DNA of 64,000 nt from Podocnemis expansa. Lineage: Eukaryota > Chordata > Testudines > Podocnemididae. The translations under genes were made by a program, and so were the position numbers. The notes below the pieces were generated by a model, which saw nothing but the letters and a program-made list of their open reading frames with translations, made no database searches and had not been told where the DNA came from. The stretch lies in contig ML681963.1 in the NCBI GenBank assembly GCA_007922195.1, positions 142,044,873-142,108,872 on the forward strand, in the 5' to 3' direction. How positions within the stretch are numbered: position 1 is the first letter of the stretch; each line of letters begins with the position of its first letter. Of this stretch, positions 11,572-23,387 are shown piece after piece.

Positions 11572-11879
11572 CCATGTCCGTTTCTTGCAGAGTCCTGCTA
11601 GCCAGAATGGACGGGGAAGTGAGGTTGGGGCCAGTTTTTATAGGATTGGCTGGCAAGATGGCTGCCAACATGGCCCAGGGAGGCGACCATGTTGCCACAC
11701 CTCCCATGGTGCCCTTCCCCTTTAGCAAAATAGCAAGTCCACTGTTTGGACATGCTATTTCGATTCCCACTTTTCCCGTATTTCGATTTGGTTTTTCGTT
11801 ATTTTGAATTAAGTCATTTTGAAATAAGGGCTTTATTTTGAAACGATGCCCTGCATGTGGGCATAGTTGCAGAGAGCTG

Positions 11880-12540
11880 ACTAGGTGGCCCAGAATGGTA
11901 AATAGGTTCAGAACTACTGACCCAGCCCTTTACATTGTGAAAAGTCTTAGGATCCTTGGATGAAAAGTGTTACACAAAGATAACTGTCTTAGCAATTACT
12001 ATTATATAAGCTAATTTTTTATTTAAAAAGTCTTTGTTAGCCTTACATTTTAATAAGACATAAGGCAATTGATACTAGCTTTAAATTAATTAGCACAGTG
12101 CACATAACATTTCAAAACCTGATTAAAAACTAGTAGATTATTAACAGGATCTCATGCAACTAAAGTTTGCTTTTGGGTGGGACTGTATTCCATCCATTAT
12201 TTTACTGAGTATTTGCTCAGTGTAAGCTCTGTGTCTCCATGTGTGCATACAGATGCCATTCTGTTAGCTTCACTATAAATGAAGACACTGCAAACTGCTA
12301 AAGCACATAATGCTAATAGCTGTGGTGTGGGAGTATTTGCAAATCCAAAATTGAAGTTAGTTCTGATAACAATTATCCACTGCAGAGAAAGGAAAACTCT
12401 CCAGATATTTAACAATAAAGTTTCATCCACATCTAGCTGTGTCTTATAGTCTAGAGCCAACTTCAATAACAACGTTGACTGATTTCTGGACTGCAAATGC
12501 CTTGCAAAAGAGCAGAAAAATCTACTGCTTATATCATAAT
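11880..12540. other. Intergenic, no recognised feature
   Basis: AT-rich sequence between two Harbinger-type elements. A minus-strand frame of 121 codons (12,197-12,562) has no recognised motif and is probably chance. Confidence 0.35.
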
Positions 12541-12546
12541 TAGCAT

Positions 12547-13391
12547 GGCTATGTCCACACACAATCTGTTAAATTGATTCTACTCAAATTGATTTAACCA
12601 AATCGATATAAAAATCGTTAACTCAATTTAACTAAAATTGATTTAACAGGCCCTGATGAATAAAACCCAAATCAAACTAGCATGTCCAGACATTGGACTT
12701 GCTAGTTCGATTTGGGAGAGGTGAACCCTGAGAGGTGTGGCAACATAGCCCCCGGGCAGGGCCATATTGCCACCCAATCCGCTGCCTGGCTCTCACCTGG
12801 AGAGCCAGATGGGGGGGAAAAAGCCCCCAGGACAGGAATCCCCCTGCCTGGTGCATCCTCTGCTGCTGGCCTGGCAGTGGGGGAGGGACCTCCTGGCATC
12901 CTGCATACCCTGGTGCTTGCAGGGTGGTGGGGGCAGGGACCCTGGCGCACCTCACTTCCCTGGCTTCCCTGCAGAAGGGTGGCGGGGGCAGGGAACCCAG
13001 CTTCCGAGCAGCCGGCCGGGCAGTAGGGGCAGGGAGCTGGACATGGGGATGGGCTCCCCTGCACCCCTCTGCACCTCTCCTCCCTCCCTGGCCAGGTTGC
13101 TGGAGGGGGACTTCCTTTCAGGCTGCCATGCACCCTGGGAGGAAGAAAGTCAACTGTTATATTGATATGTGGGTCATATCGATATAACAGCCATATGGTG
13201 TTATTTTGAAACCACAGTTTTGAGATAACCCTCATTTCAAGACTAAGTTTTATTATATCAAAATGGTTTTCCTTGTTTCAAAATAAGGGACCTCCTTATT
13301 TCGAAATAAGGAAATGTCATGTGGACCTAAGCATTTTAAAATCAAAATAACCAGTGTTATTTCGATTTAAAACCTGCATGTGGACATACCC
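12547..13391. mobile_element. Harbinger-type MITE, 845 bp
   Basis: The ends GGCTATGTCCACACAC and GCATGTGGACATACCC are inverted repeats. The flanking triplets are cat (12,544-12,546) and tat (13,392-13,394). Subterminal AAATTGATTTAA and TTATTTCGAAATAAGG palindromes match the other copies, while the centre is GC-rich filler. No transposase. Confidence 0.7.
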
Positions 13392-13731
13392 TATGAGTTG
13401 TAGTCTGATCTCAGTTATGTCATCAAAGCCACTACTGAGCTGGCCAGAATAAAACCCCAGGTGGACTGATTAAATACAGTCTCCCCCTCTCACTGCTTCT
13501 CCCGTGTATGAAAGAAGTACTTGTAGTGAAGGCAAATAAAGTGGCTGCTGTATCTCTTGCTGTATTGCAGGCTCCAGGATGGGAATGAAAAGAATAACTG
13601 GGGGAATGGGGAAGTACCATAGGGGAAGAAAGGTAATAGGGGAGTGCAATTTTAGTTTTCCCCCAGGAAGGCATTTCTCCCATCCCAACAAACATTAACT
13701 CCTGTGGCAAGTGTAACCCAAGAACCAATTT

Positions 13732-14646
13732 CCAAAGGGATAGCTGTGTTAGTCTAGTCCAGCAAAAAAACAAGGAGTCGTGTGGCACTTTAACAGATTT
13801 ATTTTTTGCATGAGCTTTCGTGGGAGAAAATCCCACTTCCTCAGATGCTTCGAAGATGGGTGAACTTACAGAATGGAATGAAAATAAATGCAAGGGGGTG
13901 TAAAACATAGGATCAGGTCATATAATAACAGCAAATCAGAGCAGTTGTTAGGTTCAAACCATGGGAAGCCTGAAGTCAAATTACCTTTTGTAAGGGGAAA
14001 AGAACCCATAGACTCAAGTAAGTCCTGCTTTCACAGAATTTAGCTTGCATATTAATTCAAGTTCAGCTGTTTCTCTTTGAAGTCTTGATGTCCCAGCCAC
14101 ATCTCTGACGACAGTCGTTAACAAATCATTTATCAAGTGATTAGAAAGATGGAAGTGTTCAGCAACTGGTTTCTTTGTTCTGTGATTTCTGATATCAGCT
14201 CTGTGCTCATTTATCCTTTTGCACAGCGATCGTCCTGTTTGTCCAATGTATAAGGTGTTGGGGCATTTCTTGCACATGATGGCATAGACCACATTAGTAG
14301 ATGAGCAGGTAAATGAGCCTTTGATGGAGGAGCAGGCTTGATTAGGACCTATGATGGTATCTGATGTGCAGATTTATGGGCAGACTTGGCAGGGTGGTTT
14401 GTTGCAGGGGTGTGTGCCTGCTTCAATGTTTCTGTTGTTAGATCTGTAGGTGCTGGTTAGTATCTGTTTAAGATTGGGTGGCTGTCTGTAGGCAAGGAGA
14501 GGTCTATCTCCCAAGGCTTGAGAGAGAGCGGGATCATCTTTTTAGACTAGGCTGTAGGTCCTTAATGATCTGTTGCAGAGGTTCAAAATCCACCAGATAT
14601 GCACTCATGGTTATGTGTAAGTTATGTGAAAATAGACAAAAACTAT
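13732..14646 (-). mobile_element. Penelope-like retroelement, 3' end
   Basis: On the minus strand the C-terminal end of a Penelope polyprotein (RT linker around 14,534-14,646, then the GIY-YIG nuclease) is followed by the 3' tail. The tail contains GAAGCATCTGAGGAAGTGGG, CCCACGAAAGCTCATGC and CTAACACAGCTATCCCTTTG. Upstream of the nuclease a Cys-rich stretch (CNKPPCQVC) is followed by an in-frame TAA. The 5' part, including the RT catalytic core, is missing, as is usual for truncated insertions. Tail-only copies occur at 5089, 5819, 35,903 and 45,349. Confidence 0.75.
14014..14292 (-). CDS. GIY-YIG endonuclease domain of Penelope element
   Basis: The 92-codon frame contains YAIMCKKCPNTLYIGQTGRS, the GIY-YIG signature in its Penelope form, with the preceding Cys pair and the following CKRINEHRADIRNH and VAEHFHLSNH stretches. 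In Penelope elements this C-terminal nuclease nicks the target DNA for retrotransposition. The Arg (RINEH), Glu and downstream Glu residues of the fold appear to be present. Coding continues upstream in the same frame to an in-frame stop near 14,370. It is a fragment of a transposon, not a host gene. Confidence 0.8.
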   Translation of the reverse strand: MVYAIMCKKCPNTLYIGQTGRSLCKRINEHRADIRNHRTKKPVAEHFHLSNHLINDLLTTVVRDVAGTSRLQRETAELELICKLNSVKAGLT

Positions 14647-14659
14647 CACACATGGAGTT

Positions 14660-15037
14660 ACTCCAGAACTTATCAGTTATAATCAAGAGCTGAGCAGAAA
14701 AGGAATCATTATTCTCTGAGACATGTGCTTTCATTTGCTAGTCCTGAGGTGGTGCAGTTACATACCACTCAGCACTTACTGCACAGACTGTAAAGCCACA
14801 GTCTAGTCTGTTGTGCTATTTACAAACCCGTCGTTTGCATTTTAGGATAAGTAAGAAACAGTAGACTTTTCTGGTTTGAATAATACTATACATTGTGAGG
14901 GTAAAATTCTGTGGTTGAGGTCAGCTCTGTACAGTTGAGGAGATGGGAGTGAAAGAGGGTTGTAAAATATATATGTGGTTTCCTGATTCTGGGGGACCTC
15001 CCAGGGATTATTATGGACATGGACTTAATTCAGAGAC
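14660..15037. other. Intergenic, no recognised feature
   Basis: No supported coding frame or repeat boundary between the Penelope fragment and the small hAT element. Confidence 0.35.
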
Positions 15038-15045
15038 GTCTTAGG

Positions 15046-15186
15046 TAGAGCCATATGCGGATACAAATAAGTGGATCTGTATCCGACCTGCATCCACAAG
15101 AAATGGTCCACAGATATCCCTGTTGTATCAGAGGATGAAGATATAATGCAGATATCCATGGATATCCGCATATTTGCAGGGCTCTA
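15046..15186. mobile_element. Small hAT element, 141 bp
   Basis: Ends TAGAGCCATATGCGGATA and TCCGCATATTTGCAGGGCTCTA form an inverted repeat. An exact 8-bp duplication, gtcttagg, flanks it at 15,038-15,045 and 15,187-15,194. A second member of this family, recognisable by the GGATATC-rich interior, lies at 39,026-39,155. Confidence 0.8.
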
Positions 15187-15194
15187 GTCTTAGG

Positions 15195-15900
15195 TTGTTC
15201 TAATTATACTCAACTGCCACTGATCCTAAAGAACCATTCTGGCAGCTGGGATTGGTGGGGTAAAGAATTGCTCTGGACATCTGTTGTGCAACAACAGTTG
15301 GAGAAAGGAGTAACACAGAGTGGCTACACAGGAAGAATCCCCAAGAGGCTAGAGTCACTGGTGCAAAACAGCCAGAATGGGGTAGAGGATCTAACCATTT
15401 GCAAATCAACACAGTTAACTCCCCCCTGCCATTTAACACCAGTGTAATGTCTAATCTAATGTAATTCCCTCTTATTCCCTAATAAATCGTGTGATAAAAT
15501 TACACATTTTCATTCTAAATTAATTCTTTTAAAATTACGTATTTAACTTCATATTTCTATGTAACAATATTGAAGAATGGATCCAATCCTGTGCTACTGG
15601 TTCACCCAGAACTCTACTTGGTCTTTTGTCTGTCATAAAATCAGTGTCAGTTCAGTACCTGACATATCTTCATTTCTGAGGACAATGTTTTATTTTCTGC
15701 ATCACCATGGACTCAGCCTAGCGAGCTTTTCCAGTTCTAACTATCAACATCCTGCACAGAATTCGCAGTGCTGTTGATTGTAAATCAATACAGGATAATG
15801 CTGAATATAAGTCAAGGCTAAAGAAGGCCTTTTTATAATAATAATTTGGTCAGGCAAAGTGCTGTTCACCTGTATATTTAAACAAGTATTTACAAAGGAA
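15195..15900. other. Intergenic, no recognised feature
   Basis: AT-rich sequence without a supported gene or repeat boundary. Confidence 0.35.
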
Positions 15901-16655
15901 GGTAATAGTGGGTTACTTACCAGAAACTGTCCTTCTTTGAGATGGGCTGCTCGCATACATTCATTATTAGGTGTCTACGTGATGCAGTGCACGATTGGTT
16001 GGGAACTTTTTGCCTTAGCCTGTCAGAGAAGGTTCGGTGGCCGACGCCCCCTCTGGCCATTTCCATGGCTATATATATGTCCCTGACCCTGACCCTCCCC
16101 ACTCCCCTTTAAGTCACCAACTCCGGATAGTGGGGATGGGGGGGGGGGCTGAATATATGTAAGCAGCCCATCTAGAAGAAGGATGGTTACTGGTAAGTAA
16201 CCAACCATTCTTCAAGCGCTGCTCAGGTACATTCAGTATTAGGTGACTACTAGTTGTACCATGGACAGTGGGCAGAGTTGGAGTTTTTTGCCTTCAGCAT
16301 GGCTATCCCCTTAAGGCAAGCTCCAACCCTGGAAGGGCTCATGAAAGTAAGCATTTTGCCTACATGGAGGGGATATCGTATAACTCTTCAGAGTCCTGCA
16401 ACAATGCTAAGCGGGGGGTCCAAGAGAAGCTATGTATCACCATGAGTTGGGCTAGGATTGTAGCATCAGCTATGCAAGCCTAGAAGTCCCCAACCCTGGG
16501 AACTGAGAGAAATTTTGATGAGCTGGGAGCTTCTTCACCCCAAAGGGTAACACCGGTCCTCTCACTTGCTCTACGAGCACTACCCAGGAAAAACAGAAGG
16601 GAAGTGAGTCACTTCTTCTGAAGGTTGGCAAGGATACTGCCCAGGTTATCCCATG

Positions 16656-18425
16656 GGCTGTGTTCACACAGCACTCTTATTTTAAAACAACAGAGATTGT
16701 TTTGAAATAAGAAATATCCTGTTCACACGATGCATGGTTGTTTCGAAACAACGGAACCCGTTGGCTATGTCTACACACGAGGCTTTATTTCGAAATAAGT
16801 CATTTCGAAATGACTTATTTCGAAATAAAGCCTTTATTCCGAAACATGTTTCGAAGGAAGAGCCTTCCCCTCAGCACCCTGGACAGGGTGCTGAGGGGGG
16901 ACAAGCCACAGGGCATGGGGGCTGCCCCTGAGACCAGCGGGGAGCCCTGCAGAGGGGTGCCGATGCCCCGCTCTCCCCGCCGTTGGGGCTGCTCAGAAGC
17001 CCTGTGGCAGAGTGCCGGGGCTCCCCGCTCTCCCTGCTGCCCGGGCTGCTGCCAAACCCCCAGTGGGGTCCGGGGGTGCCCGCTTCTCCCTGCCGCCAGG
17101 GCTGGTGGCAAACCCCGGGGCAGGGTGCCGTGACCGCGGCTCTTCCCCGCCGCAGGGGCTGCAGCCAGGGAGCCAGTCCTGACCCGGCTCCCCAGCGACT
17201 GAGCGGCTGCTGCCACAGGGAGCCGGGTCCCGCCGCCCCTCAGGCCCTGGGCTCAGCGGGGGCAGCAGCTGCGAGTCCCACGGCTCCCCCCGCCACCAGC
17301 TCCGGGGCCTGCAGCCACGGGCAGGGTGGCCGCAGCGCCCCCCAGTAGGGCGCGGGGTGAGCCGCCTGGGCTGCAGCCACCCCACTGGGGGCTGCAGCCC
17401 CTGAGCTGGTGGTGGGGGGAGCCGCGGGACTCGCAGCCACTGCCCCCGCTGAGCCCAGGGCCTGAGGAGCCGGCGGGACCCGGCTCCCCATGGCAGTGGC
17501 TGCTCAGTCGCTGGGGAGCCGGGTCGGGACCGGCTCCCTGGCTGCAGCCCCCGCGGCCCGGAAAAGCCGCAGCCCCGGCACCCTGCCCCGGGGTTTGCCA
17601 CCAGCCCTGGCGGCAGGGAGAGCTGGGTGACCCCGGACCCCACTGTGGGGTTTGGCAGCAGCCCGGGCAGCGGGGAGAGTGGGGAGCCCCTGCACCTGGC
17701 CGTAGGGCTCCTGAGCAGCCCCAGCGGCGGGGAGACTGGGGCATAGGCGCCCCTCCACAGGGTTCCTCGCTGGTCTTGGGGGCAGCCCCCCATGCCCTGT
17801 GGCTTGTCCCCCCCCCAGCACCCTGGTCAGGGTGCTGAGGGGAAGGATCTTCCTCCCAGGGTGCTTTGCAACCTGGGAGGATGTTCAAATCCTGTTGTTT
17901 CGGAATCCATTTATTCCAAAACAACAGGTCCAAATGACATTATTTCGAAATGACCATTTCGAAATAACAGCCATTTTGAAAAAATCCAGGTTTAACTGTT
18001 TCAAAAGGACGATTCTTATTTCGAAAGGACAGGATCTGTCCTTTCGAAATAAGAAAACGTCATGTAGACTAAATTTCTAAATAACGAGTGTGATTTCGAA
18101 ATAAAAGTGCCGTGTAGACATAGCCGTTGTTTCGAAACAACGGCGTTGTTTTGAAACAACTTAAACCCCTTGCAGGGACGAAACAATGTTGTTTCAAAAC
18201 AATTGTTTCGAAACAATGCTGTCCGAACATGTTGTTTTGAAACAACAGCGACTTGTTTCGAAATAACTGTTGCCTGAACCTGCTATTTCGCTTTGAGCTT
18301 TTTTCCTTAATTCAAATTAACAAACTGTTAATTCGAATTAAGTTATTTCGAAATAAGGTGTTATTTCGATACAAGTTGTTTTGACACAACTTGTATAGAA
18401 ATAACGCCTGTGTGTGAACACAGCC
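16656..18425. mobile_element. Outer Harbinger-type element, split by a nested copy
   Basis: Ends GGCTGTGTTCACACAGC and GTGTGTGAACACAGCC are inverted repeats, with ATG duplicated at 16,653-16,655 and 18,426-18,428. Only about 100 bases of the left arm and 300 of the right arm belong to this element, since another element (16,763-18,125) sits inside. The arms are rich in GTTGTTTCGAAACAAC words. Confidence 0.75.
16763..18125. mobile_element. Nested Harbinger-type foldback element, 1.36 kb
   Basis: Ends GGCTATGTCTACACACGAGG and GTGCCGTGTAGACATAGCC are inverted repeats with GTT duplicated at 16,760-16,762 and 18,126-18,128. The GC-rich inside is a large imperfect palindrome: about 16,868-17,340 reappears inverted at about 17,370-17,845, for example AGCACCCTGGACAGGGTGCT against AGCACCCTGGTCAGGGTGCT at mirrored positions. 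All long open frames here are composition artefacts. There is no transposase, so movement would depend on another element. Confidence 0.8.
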
Positions 18426-20521
18426 ATGTACACTGGGAGGGAAAAAGGTAAATTGGCCCCCACAAAAACTGGGTTCTACCCACTGTTCTAGAAGAGCCTA
18501 TAGCACATGTGTATTGAGCGAACTGTCAGGAGAGAGGGATCTTTCACTGGTGTGACTTGTAAGAAAGAGAGAAGTCTGTCACCTGCCTAGTAAGTGGAAT
18601 GAAATCTCCTGATCCCATTAAAATCTTTAGGCCTTCAATATTGAACTGTGGTAGCAGAACTGCGGGTAGTGGGAAGTAGCAGAGATGGACCATCTATTGC
18701 AAATTAAAAGACTGGCTGAACCCCCCCCTGAGAAGGTTGGGTAGAGGTCTACTCTTCCCATCTTGGGGGAGGTAGTGATGGTGGGGGGGGAGCAGCGTAG
18801 CCCCATGGCCTCTGTGTGTCGCTAAGCCAGGTGGGAAAAAACCCCAATGAAGGGATCTAGTGGAGTGGTCCTGAGGGGAGAGGATTCACCTCAGGTAGAT
18901 AATGGAGTAACCTTAGAGACCCAGAGCTTTATGAGTGTCAGTCTGGAACTCCCACACAAGGACTTTTTCCTGGTTCCCCCCGTAAGCTGGGGTAGACATG
19001 GACTGTACTGGCCCATGGTGCTAAGGTGAGGGTGAGGATGGGAAGTTTGCAACCTCTAAGGCAATTCCCCTAGGGTCTCTGTAAGAAAGCATGTGGTTGA
19101 TCCCTCCTTAGGGTAGACAGAGTCGCAGAATATTGAGAAAGAAATCACCAGAAAAGAACCCTGAGGAAACAGGAAAAGAAAGGATGTGGGGGGGGCCTTT
19201 CACCTCCCCACCCCTTCTCTTCCCATGGGAGGGTACAAGGGGATCCCAGGACATCAAGATCCTTCTTCAGTGTACTGAGAACAAGGGCGTGAAGAGTAGG
19301 GAAGAATATGGCCATCGGCTCAAGGTTGGCCTTTGCCTGCACCAAAATTCCATTGCCTCATATAGGAGGAGAGGTACGGTATGCTGGGGAGCAACCAGCC
19401 CCCTTAGGTCTCTCTGTGAGCACATGGGCCTTAAGGTTCACAAAGGCCTCTATCAGTTAAGGTATGAAGTGGTCCAGGGTTGAAGGAAATAAAACTAGAG
19501 GACATAAGTCGTACTATAGCCCAGGCAGAGTCCAGTCATGAAATGGATGGGGTATCCTGGGAAGTTTCCTAGGCCTGGGTAGCTAACTTGCCCATTGGCC
19601 CCCTGCCCCAATCAGAGGAAGGGAAAAGGATCAAGTGTCTCCCTGGATGAAGAACCTTAGAGAGAGAGTAAAACCTCTATCTCCCCTTAACTGGTTCACA
19701 TGGGTTGATAATGCTCTGCTAGGCTGTAGGGGCAGAAAGGAGGAGGGGAACCACTTAGGGACCCCTTCAGCGGGTAAGGAGGGGAGAGGGAGGGGTATGT
19801 CCATGGAGTTAGAGGTAACCATGTCAAAGTTGCACAGCGGAGGGGTATAGATCGCAAGCATTTGGGGAAACCATCCTCCTGTATTCAAACGTGCTTACCA
19901 GAAAACTATGGGAGAACGGACAGGACGGGAAGAGTTCTGCTCATAGCAATGTTAGAGGGCAGGGTTCCTTTCCGCTTCTAGTTGAGGGTAGGACTCTTTC
20001 CCATCATGCCCCCTTCTGTGTCACCAGGGAGAGGAAGACGGGGGATCTGGGTATACAGAAGACTTAGATGGCCACAGGTTTTAGCCTTCTGATTGAAATC
20101 AAGGGGATTAACCCCCCACTGGAGGGAAGGTGTAATGGGATGGGCTTATCCGGAGGGTACATCATAAGAAATTGAAGTTCCATAAAAGCACCCCTACTAA
20201 GCAAATCACAGGGAGAAAGAAGAGACCCCCAGAGTTCTCATAGGGAGACCTCGCTGAAAGGAAGGGGATGAGGGGATTCCCTGTGTGGAAAAATGAAATG
20301 GCACTGGGTGCCCACTGATCAGTGACGTAATCCAGTCCTTGTTTTCCCGTGAACCTGAGGAGACTGCAGGACATAAAAGGAAAGGAAGGGGGGGGATTTA
20401 TATTGCATGCCCCACCAAGAGAAACAACGCACAGTGCTCACCTAATAGCATGTTGGAGTCTCGTGATAGCTGGAGGACCATCAAAGTAAGGGTCTTAAGG
20501 ATCCCACCATAGGGTTGTAGG

Positions 20522-20995
20522 CAATGTTCCCTCTAAGCTGCGCTGGCGCGCTGTGGCTCAGCCCGCCACAGCCGCCAACGCAGCGAAAGCTGCCGGCAGC
20601 GCACTGCCGGCAGCCTCCACAGAACTCCTCTGGGGCTGGGAGTTTTGAAAACTCCCACCCAGAGAAGCTCCAATGGAGCATGCCCAGAAAATCTGGGCAT
20701 GCTCTGTAGAGCTCCTCTGGCCCGGGAGTTATGGCTGGGCCCTCTGGCTCCAGTCCAGCTACAAGGTAAGGGGGGGGCTGAGCGGGAGCGGGGGGGCGAG
20801 CGGGGGGCTGTCAGGAGGGGGGGGCGAGCGGGGGGGGCTGTCAGGAGCAGCGGGGGGGTGAGCGGGAGGGGGGCTGTCAGGAGCAGCGGGGGGGCTGAGC
20901 GGGAGCAGTGGGGGGGCTGTCAGGAGCGGGGGGAGGGGCTGCGCAGCGAGCAACCGGAGTTGCTCAGCTGCCCTCTCCCCTTAGAGGGAACATTG
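20522..20995. mobile_element. Non-autonomous hAT element, 474 bp
   Basis: Inverted termini CAATGTTCCCTCTAAG and CTTAGAGGGAACATTG are perfect over 16 bases and are flanked by an exact 8-bp duplication, gttgtagg, at 20,514-20,521 and 20,996-21,003. The interior is GC-rich and contains a G-rich minisatellite. Same family as 8278-9998. Confidence 0.92.
20765..20940. repeat. G-rich minisatellite
   Basis: Imperfect tandem copies of a unit like GGGGGGGCTGTCAGGAGCAG with GGGGGGTGAGCGGGAG variants. Runs of five to eight G occur at short intervals, so G-quadruplexes could form on the plus strand. Located inside the hAT element. Confidence 0.7.
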
Positions 20996-22349
20996 GTTGT
21001 AGGGTGCTATGAGGGACCCATTGCTCACGTGATCAAGCACTGCAGCATTGTCCCATGGATTGGGCCTCTGTTCTTAACCTGGCCTTCTTAAGTCATGCTA
21101 AGCTATGCTCTGGTGAGCGTTGAGGTTCTGAATGAGGTGAAGAGTTTCTGAGGTTCCCAAAAGTGGGAAATGCTAGGTTGTAAGAAGCAAAGAGAGGGTT
21201 GTAAATGAGGGGTCTTGAAAAGTTGACCCCTATACACCCTTGAGGGAAGCTGCAGAGCAGAATAAGTCCCAGGTGGTAAAAGGGGTGATGTGCCAGAAGC
21301 AGCCAGAGTAGTTTGCAGGTTCAGCTGTGAGACCAGTGAGTTCCATGAAAAGGGGGCCCCTACTCATAAGATATAAGAATACATGATTGGTCAGCCAGCT
21401 CTGGCATAAGGAGGAAGGTACGAGGAAAACAGGGAAGGTGTTTCCTCCCTCTTTTTGGGTTGTGGACCCCTCTGCTAAGTGCTGAGGGATTTCTACAGGA
21501 AAGGAAGATGACAGTGAGAGAACGGTGGTGTATGCCTGAGGCAGTTATCCCTGGTAGGCCCAGTGGTCTAAGGAGGGGAGCCCTGTGGGAGCGAGTGTTC
21601 AGGGTATCCAAGGAGCTTATCCACTTGGTCAAGGGGGCTGGTGTTCCCTATGATGGTGAGGGCAACTAGGTGTCTGGGATGGGAGCATGCCCAAAGATCA
21701 GAGATCTGACCTGGGGGCCCTAGCAACAGTTAATAGGAGCTCTGTGTCTTCCACAAATAAGGACCATTCCTCAAAAGGAAGGTCCTGAATGGCCTGTTGG
21801 GTGCTTTGAGGCAGGCCTGCCTGCTGAAGCCACGCTGTGCGCCTCATAACAAAAGTTGAATCTAGCCCTTGGCTTACCATGTCTGAGGTATTCCATGCAG
21901 TTAGGGGCAAGTCCCAGGATGCCAGCGAGTCTTCCTCTGGGAGCAACTCAAAATCATTTTAAGGAGTCCCATATATCCAAGGTGTATCTAGCCACCAGCG
22001 CTTGGTGGTTAGCTATACGTAGCTGGAAGGCCAAGGCTGAGTACACTTTCCTGCCAGTTGTCTAGCCCCTTTGGACCTTGGCATGGGATCCAGAGGAGGT
22101 TGTACTCCGTGCCCTAGAGTGGCATCGATTCCCCGGGGACTCGGACTTGGGTGATGGGTGAGGAAAGGAAAATCCTCCGGTGGGACCTGGTATTTGTGAG
22201 CGGCTATGTCTGACACTGGGGAAATAGAAGTGGGACCGTGCCATCAGGACCTGGCAACGTCATGCACACTACGGTGCAGAGGCACTGCTATAGCATCCAG
22301 CCGGGAAGATACACCGGGATCGAATAAGGGGTCACATCCCCCCCCAGTA

Positions 22350-23112
22350 GGTTCCAGATTCATTTTCAGACTGAAAGGGATTCATCTTTTGAAAAAATTC
22401 AATTACCTTTTCTTTATTTGTTTTATACTATGTGCCTAATTGTACTGTGTGCCAAAAGGAACAAGAACAACAGTTGTTCACTGTACCATTACTGACCTAT
22501 TGTCTTCTGATTCTCTTGAAAAGCTGCTCTAGGCTAGAGTCAGTCACGGACAGATTTAAGGGTAAGCGACTGCCTGAGGGATTTGGCTTGGTGAGTGCTG
22601 TGCTCAGGGTGCTGTTTATGTTGTTAGTGACAGAAGAGGAAATAAAGTATTCTGAGTAAAATGTTTTAGGTATTCTTTACGTGGATTCCTCTTTCGCTAG
22701 TGTCCTAGAATGTTCTGGACCTTTGCAGACTCTCATAGAACTTTCCATTCTTTATTTGCTTATATGTGGCATGAATAAATACAGATTTACAGATCATAGT
22801 ATACAAATTTATCAATTATCTGATATGACAGGGATAAATCATGCATGCAAATCATGCATCCAATTTGTGAAATGTGCTACTAATGCAATAAAAAATAAGG
22901 TATTCAAAAGCTTAAAAAGTGGCGGGACTCTCCTTACTTGGAGCATCATTTGATCTAGAGCTGGCTTTCAGCCAACTATAGACACCCATACATGTACAGT
23001 TTTATACGTGTATAGTTATTAATAAGCCATTAACTGACTAAGGTGTATTTTAAATCCTTACTCAATAAGATATCCTTTTAGTATTTGATATATTATGAAT
23101 ATGTGTTTCATT
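22350..23112. other. Intergenic, no recognised feature
   Basis: AT-rich sequence with short open frames that show no family motif. Confidence 0.35.
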
Positions 23113-23116
23113 AAGG

Positions 23117-23387
23117 GTATGTCCACACACACTTCGTATTTTGAAACAACAGAGGTTGTTTCGAAATAAGAAGTGCCATGGCCACACGATGCACGGCCAT
23201 TTCGAAACAAGCAAACCACTTGTTTCGAAATGGCTGCCGTTGTTTCAAAACAGCTTAAACCCCGTTTCGTTTCGAAACAGCCCTGTGCGGACATTTTGTT
23301 TCGGAACAAAGTGTTCTGAAACAACATGTGACCTTGAAGGGCTGCCCCCTCAGCACCCTGGCCAGGGTGCTGAGGGGTGTCCGCGGG
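23117..23387. mobile_element. Harbinger-type foldback element, cut by assembly gap
   Basis: The left terminus GGTATGTCCACACACAC is followed by TTTCGAAA-rich subterminal words and then CAGCACCCTGGCCAGGGTGC, the same GC-rich entry as in the nested foldback element at 16,763. The sequence then runs into N bases, and no matching right terminus follows the gap. Confidence 0.65.

Larger units (their letters stand above)
6622..11868. mobile_element. Degenerate autonomous PIF/Harbinger transposon
   Basis: The left end GGGTATGTCCACACAAGGC, followed by TTTTATTTTGAAAC, is mirrored at the right end by GTTTCAAAATAAAG-type sequence and GCATGTGGGCATAG (reading inward from about 11,868). Between the ends lie the two genes expected of a Harbinger element: a Myb/SANT-like DNA-binding protein on the plus strand (about 7024-8260) and a DDE transposase on the minus strand (10,405-11,571), converging in tail-to-tail fashion. 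A hAT element (8278-9998) is inserted between them. Both genes carry stops, so the element is presumably dead. The exact 3-bp target duplication could not be fixed because the right terminus has drifted. Confidence 0.75.
15905..22340 (-). mobile_element. Probable degenerate DIRS-like retroelement, carrying nested insertions
   Basis: Near the right end, minus-strand frames resemble the gag-like protein of DIRS elements: TGRKVYSALAFQLRIANHQA near 22,050-21,990, then RRTAWLQQAGLPQSTQQAIQ followed by DLPFEEWSLF in the frame 21,698-21,946. The left end holds two related copies of a ~55-base word, both containing ACATTCA(T/G)TATTAGGTG, at about 15,930-15,975 and 16,207-16,250, possibly the split repeats of a DIRS terminus. 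No reverse transcriptase or tyrosine recombinase frame could be read between them. The element hosts transposons at 16,656-18,425 and 20,522-20,995. Boundaries are approximate. Confidence 0.5.

Noticed and set aside
16738..17933. Several frames of 120-266 codons on both strands in the GC-rich block.
   Set aside because: They lie in an inverted repeat of very biased composition, overlap one another on both strands and contain only Pro, Gly, Ala, Arg and Ser-rich text without domain patterns.
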